A DNA stretch of 64,000 bases from Hymenobacter sp. PAMC 26628 (lineage in GTDB: Bacteria > Bacteroidota > Bacteroidia > Cytophagales > Hymenobacteraceae): the NCBI RefSeq assembly GCF_001562275.1, contig NZ_CP014304.1, positions 992,001-1,056,000 of the forward strand, in the 5' to 3' direction. The notes beneath the pieces are model-generated. The model worked only from the letters and a program-made list of their open reading frames with translations. It was not told the DNA's origin and searched no databases. Shown here one piece after another: positions 33,701 to 41,821 of the stretch (its first letter is position 1; every line of letters begins with the position of its first letter). The position numbers and the translations under genes are program-made.

Positions 33701-33798
33701 GCGAACGAAAGCAGCGTGCCCGCCGCCAGCAGCAGCGCCGCGAGGGCCGGCCAAACCGTGGTGCGCAGCGAGCCAGGAGGGCGGAGGGAAAGCTTCAA
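30751..33798 (-). CDS. GH3 glycosidase and serine beta-lactamase-fold fusion
   Basis: About 1015 residues, with two enzyme domains. The N-terminal half is a GH3 domain like NagZ: residues ~90-420 contain AVAKHFPGHGDTDTDSH and the nucleophile region VFTDALNMRSVSK, followed by a GH3 C-terminal domain. The second half (from ~650) is a class C beta-lactamase/serine hydrolase: nucleophile ASVTKVAGT, the YxN-like VEYSDLSF, and a C-terminal FGHTGFTGT standing for the KTG/HTG motif. This fusion is recognisable in Bacteroidota and suggests cell-wall muropeptide work in the periplasm. TTG at 33798 gives MKLSLRPPGSLRTTVWPALA, a good signal anchor; the in-frame extension to 33921 is less likely. Confidence 0.88.
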   Translation of the reverse strand: MKLSLRPPGSLRTTVWPALAALLLAAGTLLSFASLRKLPADPLPSSPLEMAWVDSVFNSLTPDQRLGQFFMVAAYSNREKAHADRIERLVRNQGVGGVMFLQGGPKRQALLTNRLQAAAKVPLLIATDAEWGLDMRLDSSAHFAKEMTLGALDDPQYVYQMGQAIARKLRALGVHISFAPVLDVNSNPNNPVIGNRAFGENQDRVAALGLQYIKGLQDNRVMAVAKHFPGHGDTDTDSHVALPVVNTDMARLAKVDLVPFQQAFDAGVMGTMVAHLYIPLFDTTNAKTTTLSHALVTDLLKDKMGFKGLVFTDALNMRSVSKLYKDGELDAMALAAGNDVLLFSEDVPVALIRIKEAVAAGKLQQVDLDLRVKKILRAKYWAGLNKYRPVNLAVLRDSLNQPSTRVLAQRIFEHATTVVKNDDQLLPFQRLDTLRVAAITIGTPAEGPYATIFNKYQPGPVYAVADRYAPDSTFARLLARLQPYNVVVVSLHQMNNTPSHSYGLGDGALKFLKQLEATKGIKTVVVAMGNAYGLKYLEGARTLVCAYEDHYAAQLVVPQVLFGALPARGKLPVTVSPTLPVGTGLATPDLHRLRYAAPESEGLDSRVLASIDNIALESQTYAASPGCQVLVAKNGTVVFDQSYGYCTYDQSQPVTSSTLYDLASVTKVAGTLQAIMYLKDQGRLNLDEKVATYLPEMQRTNKREMTVRDVLLHQAGLKPGIPTWERTVRDGKLKPTFYSGQKSGDFPNEVAPGEYSVKAADDSVWTWTLRSSLLPKVHGKYPVEYSDLSFLIMKRLSEKLLKQPIEEFLQINFYRPLGLGSLTYNPLAHFPKSCIAPTENDTYYRHEQLQGTVHDQMAALVGGVGGHAGLFATANDLAVLMQMDLQNGNYGGTRYFQSPVVSEFARPQVAGNKRGLGWDHGDPSKPQGPTSSLAPASTFGHTGFTGTCVWMDPDNQILYIFLSNRVYPDAGNNKLRQYNIRTRIHEVIYKALAAGQLAAKPSKGLGSSSSAAGSQ

Positions 33799-34097
33799 AG
33801 GATGAACCGGGCCCCGGGGGCCGTACTTTTGTCGTGGAAAGCTACGGAACCGACGGATGGGGTTTGGCCGTTCCAAACCCACCGCCCGCCCAGCCCAAAC
33901 GGGGCAAAAATCGCTCCGCACTGGACCATTAGCGCGCCGCCGTTTAATCGCGAAGGTACGCAGAAACTATGGGGGGGGCGGATTCAGTCTAACCCACCGC
34001 CGCGTTGCTTTGCGCCACCCACCGGCTTTTTACCGCGGTCCACCGGCTAATTTGCCCGCTTCTTTGTTTACCCGCTGGCCTTGGCTGGCCCTGTCTC
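33799..34097. promoter_or_regulatory. divergent promoter region of GH3 fusion and mutL
   Basis: About 300 bases. TACTTTTG at 33824-33831 fits TAnnTTTG on the plus strand, and TAGCTTTC on the minus strand at 33837-33844 is a weaker match facing the GH3 gene. No gene is apparent. Confidence 0.3.
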
Positions 34098-36143
34098 ATG
34101 CCCGACATCATTCGCTTGCTTCCCGAGTACCTCGCCAACCAGATTGCGGCCGGCGAAGTGGTGCAGCGCCCCGCCTCGGTGGTGAAGGAGCTGCTGGAAA
34201 ACGCCGTGGATGCCGGCGCTACCCAGGTGCAACTCATTGTGAAAGAGGCCGGCAAGCAGCTGGTGCAAGTGGTGGACAACGGCACGGGCATGAGCCCCAC
34301 CGACGCCCGCATGAGCCTGGAGCGCCACGCCACCAGCAAAATCCGCAGCACCGAAGACCTGTTCCGCATCCGCACGCTGGGCTTCCGGGGCGAGGCCTTG
34401 GCCAGCATCGCGGCCGTGGCCCAGGTCGAAATCCGCACCAAGCAGCCCGCGCAGGAAACCGGCTCGCTGCTGCTCGTGGAGGGCTCGCAGGTGACCAGCC
34501 AGCAGCCCACGGCCTGCCCCGACGGCACGAGCATCGCCGTGAAAAACCTGTTTTTCAACGTGCCCGCCCGCCGCAACTTCCTCAAGAGCAACGCCGTGGA
34601 GATGCGTCACGTGCTCGACGAGTTCCAACACGTGGCCCTGGCCAACCCGCAGGTGGGCTTCTCGCTGTTTCAGAACGACTTGGAGGTGTTTGGGTTGCCG
34701 GCCGGCAAGCTCAGCCAGCGCATTGTGCAGCTGCTGGGCAACGGCTATAAGGAGCAGCTGGCCAACTGCGAGGAGGTGACGCCCTTCATCGCCGTGCGCG
34801 GCTACGTGGGCAAGCCCGAGTCGGCCAAGAAGAGCCGGGGCGACCAGTTTTTCTTCGTCAACAACCGCTTCATCCGCTCGGCCTACCTCAACCACGCCGT
34901 GCTGGCGGCCTACGAGGGCCTGCTCCCGCGCGACGCGCACCCGTTCTACGTGCTGTTTCTGGAGCTGGACCCCAAGGCCATCGACATCAACGTGCACCCG
35001 ACCAAGACGGAAATCAAGTTCGAGGACGAGAAAACGGTGTACGCCGTGGTGCGCTCGGCCGTGAAGCAGAGCCTGGGCCTGCACAACATCGCGCCCTCGC
35101 TAGACTTCGACGGCGACGTGAACTTTGCGCCCATCCGGCCGCTGCGGGCTGGTAAGCCGGCCGCCGGCGCTTCGCGCTGGCTACGCCCCGAGGACAACCT
35201 GCCCGCCGCGACGCCCTCTAACCGCGACGACTTTGAGGTGGGGCCCCGGCTGGCCGGGGCCCCCACCGCCCGGCCCACGGCGGCTGGTTTCGCCAATTTC
35301 GCCCCCGACACCCGCACCGACGGCTTTGCCCGCCAAGCTCCGTCGCGCCCCACGGAGCAGGCCCGTCGCGACCTTGAAGCCTTCTACCGCGAGCTGGGCC
35401 AGCCCGTGCGCACGGCCGACGACTTGCCCGCGGAGGAGCATGCCGCGGCTGCGGTGCCGGCGGCGCCCGAAGGGGCCCCGGGGGCCCTGCCGTTAGCTTT
35501 TCCTGAGGAAGACGCGGGCTTGGGGGCCCCGGCGCCCGGCGCCCGGCCGCTGCCGGCGCGCGAGGGTGGGGGCCCCGGCCACCGCGCCGTGCAGGTGCAG
35601 CAGCGCTACGTGCTGGTGCCGGTGAAGTCGGGCGTGCTGCTGATTGACCAGGAAGCGGCCCGCGAGCGGATTCTGTACGAGCAGTACGCGCAGGGCCTGG
35701 AGCGCGCCGATGGCGCGTCGCAGACGCTGCTGTTTCCGCGCACGGTGAGCTTTTCGCCGGCCGATTTTGCGGTACTGCTGGAGCTCACCGAGCCGCTGCA
35801 CACGCTGGGCTTCCGCTTCGTCGAGTTTGGGCCCCACACCATTGCCGTGGAGGCCGTGCCCGCCGGCATGCCCGCCCAGGGCGAAAAGGAACTGCTCGAA
35901 AGCCTGATCGAGCAGTTTCGCACCGCCGCTGGGCCCCTGCGCCTCGACCGCCACGAGGCCCTGGCGCGGGCCCTGGCCCGGCGCGTGGCCAGCAGCACCG
36001 CCGCCGCCCGCCTGCCCGACGCCGAGCTTAACGCCCTGGCCGACCGCCTGTTTGCCTGCCAGGTGCCCGGCTACACCCCCGACGGCCGCAAAACCCTGGT
36101 GCTGCTCGACGCCGCCCAGTTGGCCGCTTTTTTTCGCTCCTAA
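34098..36143 (+). CDS. mutL: DNA mismatch repair protein MutL
   Basis: A 681-residue MutL. The GHKL ATPase is complete: IAAGEVVQRPASVVKELLEN, DNGTGM, RHATSKI, and TLGFRGEALASIA, then the transducer VNNRFIRSAYLNHA and DINVHPTKTEIKF. A proline/alanine-rich linker spans about residues 365-490. In the C-terminal dimer domain the endonuclease-type motif DQHAAHER is replaced by IDQEAARERILYE, and the CPHGRP motif by TPDGRK, so metal-dependent nicking may be lost. It pairs with MutS, which is not in this window. ATG at 34098 is the canonical MPDIIRLLP start. It is followed 46 bases later by a rhomboid protease gene. Confidence 0.95.
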   Translation: MPDIIRLLPEYLANQIAAGEVVQRPASVVKELLENAVDAGATQVQLIVKEAGKQLVQVVDNGTGMSPTDARMSLERHATSKIRSTEDLFRIRTLGFRGEALASIAAVAQVEIRTKQPAQETGSLLLVEGSQVTSQQPTACPDGTSIAVKNLFFNVPARRNFLKSNAVEMRHVLDEFQHVALANPQVGFSLFQNDLEVFGLPAGKLSQRIVQLLGNGYKEQLANCEEVTPFIAVRGYVGKPESAKKSRGDQFFFVNNRFIRSAYLNHAVLAAYEGLLPRDAHPFYVLFLELDPKAIDINVHPTKTEIKFEDEKTVYAVVRSAVKQSLGLHNIAPSLDFDGDVNFAPIRPLRAGKPAAGASRWLRPEDNLPAATPSNRDDFEVGPRLAGAPTARPTAAGFANFAPDTRTDGFARQAPSRPTEQARRDLEAFYRELGQPVRTADDLPAEEHAAAAVPAAPEGAPGALPLAFPEEDAGLGAPAPGARPLPAREGGGPGHRAVQVQQRYVLVPVKSGVLLIDQEAARERILYEQYAQGLERADGASQTLLFPRTVSFSPADFAVLLELTEPLHTLGFRFVEFGPHTIAVEAVPAGMPAQGEKELLESLIEQFRTAAGPLRLDRHEALARALARRVASSTAAARLPDAELNALADRLFACQVPGYTPDGRKTLVLLDAAQLAAFFRS

Positions 36144-36189
36144 AAACCCCGCCCGCGCCCGGCCCCGCCCAAGCGCTATTTTTACGTTC

Positions 36190-36984
36190 ATGTTCAACCT
36201 CACGCCCACCGTTCGCAACCTGCTCATTGCGAATGTCTTGTTGCTCGTTATTAGCACCAACCTGCTGCCGCAAATTATTCAGTACGGGGCCCTGTTTCCG
36301 GTGGGCTCGTTCTTCTTCCAGCCCTGGCAGTTCCTCACGTACATGTTTTTGCACGCCGGCTGGGGCCACTTGATTGGCAACATGTTCGGCCTCATCTCCT
36401 TCGGGCCCCTGCTGGAGCAGCGCTGGGGCGGGCCGCGGTTCCTGTTTTTCTGGCTGATTTGCGGCTTTGGCTCCGGCTTGCTCTACGAGGGCGTGCGCGC
36501 CTACGAGTTGCGGCCCCTGACGGAACTGCGGCGCGACCTCATCCAAAACCCCACCGGCGGCGACTTTGCTGAACTCGTGCGCACCGCCCGCGGCAGCGGC
36601 CCCTACGCGGCCGACGAAATGGCCCTGGCCGACGCTTTGGTGCGCAGCCCCAACGACCCCACGCTACGCGCGACCGTGGCGCAGGAAACCCAGAAGCTCT
36701 ACCAAACCGTGCTGGCCTCGCCCATGCTCGGGGCCTCGGGGGCCCTGTTCGGGGTGCTGTTCGCGTTTGCCTACTTGTTCCCGAACACCGAACTGATGTT
36801 GCTCTTTTTTCCGTTTCCCATCAAAGCTAAGTACTTCGTGTTCCTCTACGCGGTGTACGAGCTCTACAACGGCGTGCACCGCACCCCCGGCGACAACGTA
36901 GCTCACTACGCCCACCTTGGGGGCCTGCTCATCGGCTTTTTGGTGGTACATTACTGGGAACGCAGCCGCGAGCGGTTTTACTAA
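36190..36984 (+). CDS. rhomboid intramembrane serine protease (copy 1)
   Basis: A 264-residue rhomboid with six membrane segments. The catalytic serine is in MLGASGALFG and the partner histidine in VAHYAHLGGLL. The WR-like loop LHAGWGHLIGNMFGL with conserved His/Asn is in the second segment. An unusually long soluble insert (about residues 105-175, rich in charged residues) separates segments 3 and 4. Such enzymes cut membrane-anchored substrates within the bilayer. A second rhomboid gene follows 72 bases later, so they are probably co-transcribed. Confidence 0.9.
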   Translation: MFNLTPTVRNLLIANVLLLVISTNLLPQIIQYGALFPVGSFFFQPWQFLTYMFLHAGWGHLIGNMFGLISFGPLLEQRWGGPRFLFFWLICGFGSGLLYEGVRAYELRPLTELRRDLIQNPTGGDFAELVRTARGSGPYAADEMALADALVRSPNDPTLRATVAQETQKLYQTVLASPMLGASGALFGVLFAFAYLFPNTELMLLFFPFPIKAKYFVFLYAVYELYNGVHRTPGDNVAHYAHLGGLLIGFLVVHYWERSRERFY

Positions 36985-37056
36985 CTTTAACCACCTGCCC
37001 GGCGCCGGGCCTTCCCGGACCGGGCACGTTGCCTAATTGATAAAATCTGCGATTTT

Positions 37057-37959
37057 ATGAGCGTTTTTCAAGATATCCGCACCGCCTTCGACCGGCGCGA
37101 CAATGCCCTGAACCAGCTGCTACTGCTGAACGTGCTGGTGTTCGCGGCCCTCATCGTCCTGCACGCCGGCCTCACCATCGGCGGCGTGGGCAACTACTAC
37201 GAGCCCGTGCTGCGGCAGTTTGCGCTGTCCTCGTCGCTGCCCGTGCTGGCCCGCCACCCCTGGACGGTGCTCACCTACGCCTTCACCCACGAGGGCTTCT
37301 TCCACATCTTGTTCAACCTGCTGAACCTCTACTGGTTCGGGCAGCTCATCCGCGAATACCTGGGCAACCGCCGGCTGGTGAGCCTCTACGTGCTGGGGGC
37401 CCTGGCGGGGGGGCTGGTGTTCCTGCTGAGCTACAATTTTTTGCCCGCGTTCCAGCCGGGGCTGGGCGCTTCGGTGGTGGGCGCCTCGGCTTCGGTCACG
37501 GCCATCATCGTGGCGGCGGCCACGCTGCTGCCCGACTTCACGTTCATGCTGATTCTGCTGGGGCCGGTCAAAATCAAGTGGATAGCGGTGGCCGTGGTGC
37601 TCATCTCGCTGGCCGGCATCAACGGCGGTAACCCCGGTGGCGAAATCACTCACCTCGGCGGGGCCCTGCTGGGCTTCGTGTTCGTCAAGCAGCTCAAGGC
37701 CGGCCGCGACCTGGGCCGCCCCATCCAGGCCATCGGCGACTGGGTGGGCAACTTGTTCAGCCGCCGGCCCACCATGAGCGTTACTACCCGCCGCCCCGAG
37801 CCCGTAACGACCGCCGCCCGCGGGGCCCGCCCCGCCGCCGCCCCCGGCCAGCCTCACCCCGACGAGGTAGATTCTATCCTGGAAAAAATCTCCCGCTCCG
37901 GCTACGAAAGCTTATCCAAAGACGAGAAGCAGAAGCTCTTCCGCGCCAGCCAGCAGTAG
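37057..37959 (+). CDS. rhomboid intramembrane serine protease (copy 2) with C-terminal tail domain
   Basis: A 300-residue rhomboid. FTHEGFFHILFNLLNLYW holds the conserved histidine/asparagine, VVGASASVTAII the catalytic serine (GxSx), and GEITHLGGALLGF the catalytic histidine. Past the membrane part, a Pro/Ala/Arg-rich linker leads to a short acidic/basic helical tail, PDEVDSILEKISRSGYESLS, a DUF6576-like C-terminal extension common in Bacteroidota rhomboids. It lies downstream of copy 1 and its transcript probably ends at the hairpin at 37987. Confidence 0.9.
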   Translation: MSVFQDIRTAFDRRDNALNQLLLLNVLVFAALIVLHAGLTIGGVGNYYEPVLRQFALSSSLPVLARHPWTVLTYAFTHEGFFHILFNLLNLYWFGQLIREYLGNRRLVSLYVLGALAGGLVFLLSYNFLPAFQPGLGASVVGASASVTAIIVAAATLLPDFTFMLILLGPVKIKWIAVAVVLISLAGINGGNPGGEITHLGGALLGFVFVKQLKAGRDLGRPIQAIGDWVGNLFSRRPTMSVTTRRPEPVTTAARGARPAAAPGQPHPDEVDSILEKISRSGYESLSKDEKQKLFRASQQ

Positions 37960-37986
37960 GACAGATTTGCTTGTTTTCCACAAAAC

Positions 37987-38025
37987 AAAGAAGCCCCGCT
38001 AGCATTTGGCTAGCAGGGCTTCTTT
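37987..38025. terminator. bidirectional rho-independent terminator
   Basis: Stem AAAGAAGCCCCGCTAGC and GCTAGCAGGGCTTCTTT (one mismatch) around the loop ATTTG, between the convergent rhomboid and mdh genes. A/T runs at the base serve both strands. Confidence 0.85.
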
Positions 38026-38044
38026 ATATGAGTCAATACTGCAG

Positions 38045-38986
38045 CTACGCCGCCGGCTGGCCCATCTTGTCCAGCGCGTCCATTACTTCCTTCACGTGGC
38101 CGCGCGAGGTTTCGAGCAGGGCTTTTTCCTCGTCGTTGAGCTGGAGCTCAATCACGCGCTCCACGCCGTTCTTGCCCAGGATGACCGGGGCCCCCAGGTA
38201 CACGCCGTTAATGCCGTACTCGCCTTGCAGCTCCAGGCACACCGGGAACACGCGGCGCTGGTCGCGCACGATGGCCTCCACCATTTGGGCGGCGGCCGCG
38301 CCGGGCGCGTACCAGGCCGAAGTGCCCATGAGCTTCACCAGCTCGCCGCCGCCCACAGCGGTGCGCTGCACGATGGCGTCGAGCTTCTCCTTGGATATCA
38401 GCTCCGTAACCGGGATGCCGCCCACGGTGGTGTAGCGGGGCAGGGGCACCATGGTGTCGCCGTGGCCGCCCATGAGTACGGCCTGGATGTCTTTCGGGCT
38501 CACGTTCAATTCCGCGGCCAGGAAGGCGCGGTAGCGGGCCGTGTCCAGAATGCCGGCCATGCCGAACACCTTTTCGCGGGGCAGCTTGGCGGTGAGGTGG
38601 GCCTGGTAGGTCATCACGTCGAGCGGGTTGCTGACGACGATGATGATGGCGTTGGGCGAGTGTGCCACCACCTGCTCGGTCACCGATTTCACGATGCCAG
38701 CGTTGGTGGCAATCAGGTCGTCGCGGCTCATGCCGGGCTTGCGGGGCAGGCCCGAGGTGATGACCACCACCTCCGAGCCGGCGGTGCGAGCGTAGTCGTT
38801 GGTGACGCCCACGGTGCGTGAGTCGTAGCCGATGATCGGCGCTTTCTGCCAGATGTCCAGGGCTTTGCCTTCGGCAATGCCTTCTTTGATGTCCACCAAA
38901 ACAACTTCGTTGGCAATTTCACGGGTGGCGAGCACGTCGGCGCAAGTAGCGCCGACGTTGCCGGCGCCGACAACGGTAACTTTCAT
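38045..38986 (-). CDS. mdh: malate dehydrogenase
   Basis: A 313-residue NAD-dependent malate dehydrogenase of the LDH-like type. The cofactor loop is VTVVGAGNVGATCADVLA with acidic VLVDIKEG after it. Substrate arginines lie in TSGLPRKPGMSRDDLIATN (R before KPGM), and the catalytic histidine is in GGHGDTMVPLPRYTTVGG. It interconverts malate and oxaloacetate in the TCA cycle. Upstream on its strand, TACTTTTA resembles a -7 box. Standard length; no oddities. Confidence 0.96.
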   Translation of the reverse strand: MKVTVVGAGNVGATCADVLATREIANEVVLVDIKEGIAEGKALDIWQKAPIIGYDSRTVGVTNDYARTAGSEVVVITSGLPRKPGMSRDDLIATNAGIVKSVTEQVVAHSPNAIIIVVSNPLDVMTYQAHLTAKLPREKVFGMAGILDTARYRAFLAAELNVSPKDIQAVLMGGHGDTMVPLPRYTTVGGIPVTELISKEKLDAIVQRTAVGGGELVKLMGTSAWYAPGAAAAQMVEAIVRDQRRVFPVCLELQGEYGINGVYLGAPVILGKNGVERVIELQLNDEEKALLETSRGHVKEVMDALDKMGQPAA

Positions 38987-39110
38987 AAGGAATGGGTTGG
39001 GTGAGAAAACGGGGTTAGGCCGTAAAAGTAGGGCCCCCGGGGGATTGCACGGCCAGAAAATCCGGGCTTTTTCCGGGACGAATCCGACATCGCCGGCCCG
39101 GCCCGGGACC

Positions 39111-41801
39111 CTACAGCGAGAGCCGCGCCGACACCAGCACCTGCGCCGGCCGCAGCTGGTAGGTGGTTTGCGCCAGCAGGAACTGGCTCACGTAGCTGTA
39201 CTGGTACTGCCGGGTATCGAAAATGTTGCTCCAGCGCGCTTCCAGGTCAATTTTGCGGGCCGTGGGCAGGGTGTAGCGGTAGGTGAGGTCGGCAAATATG
39301 GCGCGCACCGCCGGCCCGGGGCCCTGGCTGGCGTAGTAGTCGGCGGCCAGCGACGCCTGGTGGCGGCCCACCGGAAACACGCTCACCGCCGCGTGGTGGT
39401 CTTGCAGCACGGCCAGCGGCTGGGCGGCGCCGCCATCCACGGTGCTGCGCAGGGCCGTGAGCGTGGCGTTGTATTCCAGGCTGCCCCAGTCGAAGGCCGA
39501 CACACTGGTCTTGAACGTAGCGGTGCCCGAGTGGTTGGTGGTTTGGGCCAAGGTGCCATTGAGCACTTGCGGCTGGCGGCTGAGGCTGGCCGATACGTTC
39601 AGGCTGAAGTTAGTTTTCCAAGGGCTGACGAACTTGCTCACGCTGCTGCCCACGGTATGGCTTAGGCGGCGGGCGTCCTGGTCGAGAGCCACCGTGGTGA
39701 GGGCCCCGCTGGCGTCCACCTGGCTGCTGTAGAGGCGGTTGCTGAGCGTGCTGGTGAGCGAGTAGCTAGCGTTGAAAAACAGCGACTTGAGCGGGTTTTT
39801 GAAGTACAGCCCCGCGTTGTAGCTCTGGGCCACGCTGCGCGGCAGAGGCGCGTCGTTGCGCTGCAAGGTGCGGTAGTCGCGCAAAAGGTAAGCGTAGTTG
39901 AGCTGCGAGATGTCGCCGAAGCGATTGCTCAGGCCGGCCCCGGCCGCCGCGTACCAAAGGGCCCCCAGGTCGTGGCGGCCGCTGAGGCGGGGCTCGGCCA
40001 CGGCCACGCGCAGGCGCTGCCCGGCCCCGAGGGGCGCGTCGGCGGCCGTGAAGGCGTAGTAGCTCACCGGCACCTCCAGGCTGGCGTTCCAGCTGTCGGT
40101 TTTGTAGCTCAGGGCGGGCTGGGCGTAGTAGCGGCCGCGGTTCCAGCGCAGGTCGTTGCGCAGCGGGGCCCCGGGCGCGGCCGGCTCCGGCGCGGTATCC
40201 AGCGCCGAGGCCAGCCGCTGGATTTCCTGCGAAAAGCCTACCGTGCCGCTGTAGGCCCAGGGCCCCCGGCTAGCGGTGAGGCCCAGCGAGTTGCTGGTGA
40301 AAAACGAGCCCAGCCGCACCTGCTGCCGGGCCGAGTCGTAGGCCGCGCCGCCGGTGAGGGCCCCGGCAAACGGCCCCGGGCGCACCGCCAGCCGCTGCGG
40401 GCTGTTGGTGTAAAACACCAGCGAGGTGGCCTGCACGATGCGCCCGCGGCTGATGGGCCGCACCAGCCCGAGCCGGTTGGTGGCTGCAAAAAACGGGTTG
40501 CGCGCCGTCTGCGCAATGCGCGTCTGGCTCTCGGCGCGGTACACGTCGCCGGTTTGCGCGTCCCAGCGGCCGTCCAGGCTCAGCGTATTCTTCAGGTAGT
40601 AGTCCTTGACGTTTTTGACGAATGCCAAGTCGGTTTGCAGGGTATTGAAGGACAGTTGGTTGCGCGTTTCCTCGGTTAGCGTCACCGGCGGCTGGCCGGG
40701 CAGGTAGTAGAAGGTTTGCGCGGTGCCGCGCTGCGTTTGCGTATCGTGCAGGTACGAGGCGTTCACCCGCAGCTGGTTGTCCTTGCTGAGCGTCACCAGG
40801 TGGTTGGCGCTCAGCAGGTGCACCCGGTTGAAGAGGTAGCGGCTGGCGGCCACCGGCGGCTGGCCCAGGCCGCGGATGTGCGTCAGGTCGGGCTTTTGGT
40901 TGCTGCTTTCGGCCTGCTGCTGCAAGTCGGCCAGGGTTAGGGGCTTCAGCTCGGCGGCCACGTCCTGGCCGGTGTTGTTGCCCTGGTAGGTGTCGATGAG
41001 CTGCTGCTTTTTGGTGAACAGCATCGGCGACACGTTGGCGTTCCACAGGGCCCCCGGCGGCGACGGCACGAGGCCCGCGCCGAGCCGGGCCTGCCCGGTG
41101 GCGGTCACCTTGTTTTTGAGCTTGATGTTGAGCGCCGCGTTGTCGGGGTGCACCAGTTTATCGAGGGCGCGCACGGGCTGGTGGTTTTCCAGCACCTGCA
41201 CCTGCTGCACGGCGTCGGCGGGCAGGTTGTCGCTGGCCAGGGTGTAGCGGCTTTCCAGCAGGTCCTGCCCGTTGATGTAGAACTTGCTGATGGGCCGCCC
41301 CTCGTAGCTTATCTGCCCGTCGCTGGCCACCTCAATGCCCGGCATCTTCTTCAGCACGTCCGAAATGACCCGGTCGCGCTTGTTGGCAAACGCGCCCACC
41401 TGGTAGCTCAGCGTGTCGCCCTGCCGGGTGATGGGGGCCCCCTGCACCACCACTTCCTTGAGCTTAGTGGCCTCCTCGCGCATTTTCAGCTCCACCGGCT
41501 GGCTGCGATTCGCCAGCCGCCGCAGTTGCACGGCGTAGCCCAGGGCCCGGGCCGCGAGCAGCAGCGAGTCGCTGGCCGGCGCGGTGGGCAGGGTGAGGGT
41601 GAAGCGCCCGTCGGGCCCCGAAATGACGAAGGCGGAGGCCGGCGGCTGGGTTTTGGTTTCGGCTTCTACAATTATGCCTTCCAGCGGCTGGCCGGCGGGG
41701 TTGCGCACGGTGCCGGTGAGGGTAGTTTGGGCATGGATTGATGAGGTAACCAGTGTTAGTATGCCAACAATAAACCGAATATATCCAGCTATATTCTGCA
41801 A
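39111..41801 (-). CDS. outer-membrane beta-barrel protein with regulatory and plug-like domains
   Basis: An 896-residue outer-membrane protein of the TonB-receptor-like OMP_b-brl_3 type. A signal segment ends at SSIHAQ. Residues ~27-105 are a CarboxypepD_reg domain (LTGTVRNPAGQPLEGIIVEA). Residues ~115-230 look like a plug (VVVQGAPITRQGDTLSY, LKKMPGIEVASDGQISYEG, FYINGQDLL), and the rest is a large barrel ending VLVSARLSL. A TonB box was not identified, so active uptake is unproven. It begins 20 bases after the GLPGLI gene and is translated from the same strand, so the two form an operon. Confidence 0.88.
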   Translation of the reverse strand: MQNIAGYIRFIVGILTLVTSSIHAQTTLTGTVRNPAGQPLEGIIVEAETKTQPPASAFVISGPDGRFTLTLPTAPASDSLLLAARALGYAVQLRRLANRSQPVELKMREEATKLKEVVVQGAPITRQGDTLSYQVGAFANKRDRVISDVLKKMPGIEVASDGQISYEGRPISKFYINGQDLLESRYTLASDNLPADAVQQVQVLENHQPVRALDKLVHPDNAALNIKLKNKVTATGQARLGAGLVPSPPGALWNANVSPMLFTKKQQLIDTYQGNNTGQDVAAELKPLTLADLQQQAESSNQKPDLTHIRGLGQPPVAASRYLFNRVHLLSANHLVTLSKDNQLRVNASYLHDTQTQRGTAQTFYYLPGQPPVTLTEETRNQLSFNTLQTDLAFVKNVKDYYLKNTLSLDGRWDAQTGDVYRAESQTRIAQTARNPFFAATNRLGLVRPISRGRIVQATSLVFYTNSPQRLAVRPGPFAGALTGGAAYDSARQQVRLGSFFTSNSLGLTASRGPWAYSGTVGFSQEIQRLASALDTAPEPAAPGAPLRNDLRWNRGRYYAQPALSYKTDSWNASLEVPVSYYAFTAADAPLGAGQRLRVAVAEPRLSGRHDLGALWYAAAGAGLSNRFGDISQLNYAYLLRDYRTLQRNDAPLPRSVAQSYNAGLYFKNPLKSLFFNASYSLTSTLSNRLYSSQVDASGALTTVALDQDARRLSHTVGSSVSKFVSPWKTNFSLNVSASLSRQPQVLNGTLAQTTNHSGTATFKTSVSAFDWGSLEYNATLTALRSTVDGGAAQPLAVLQDHHAAVSVFPVGRHQASLAADYYASQGPGPAVRAIFADLTYRYTLPTARKIDLEARWSNIFDTRQYQYSYVSQFLLAQTTYQLRPAQVLVSARLSL

Positions 41802-41821
41802 AATTAAATATCAAAAAATGT

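Noticed and set aside
36052..36189. Upstream extension of the first rhomboid gene
   Set aside because: It overlaps the end of mutL in another frame and adds a Pro/Ala/Thr stretch before a normal rhomboid N terminus at 36190.
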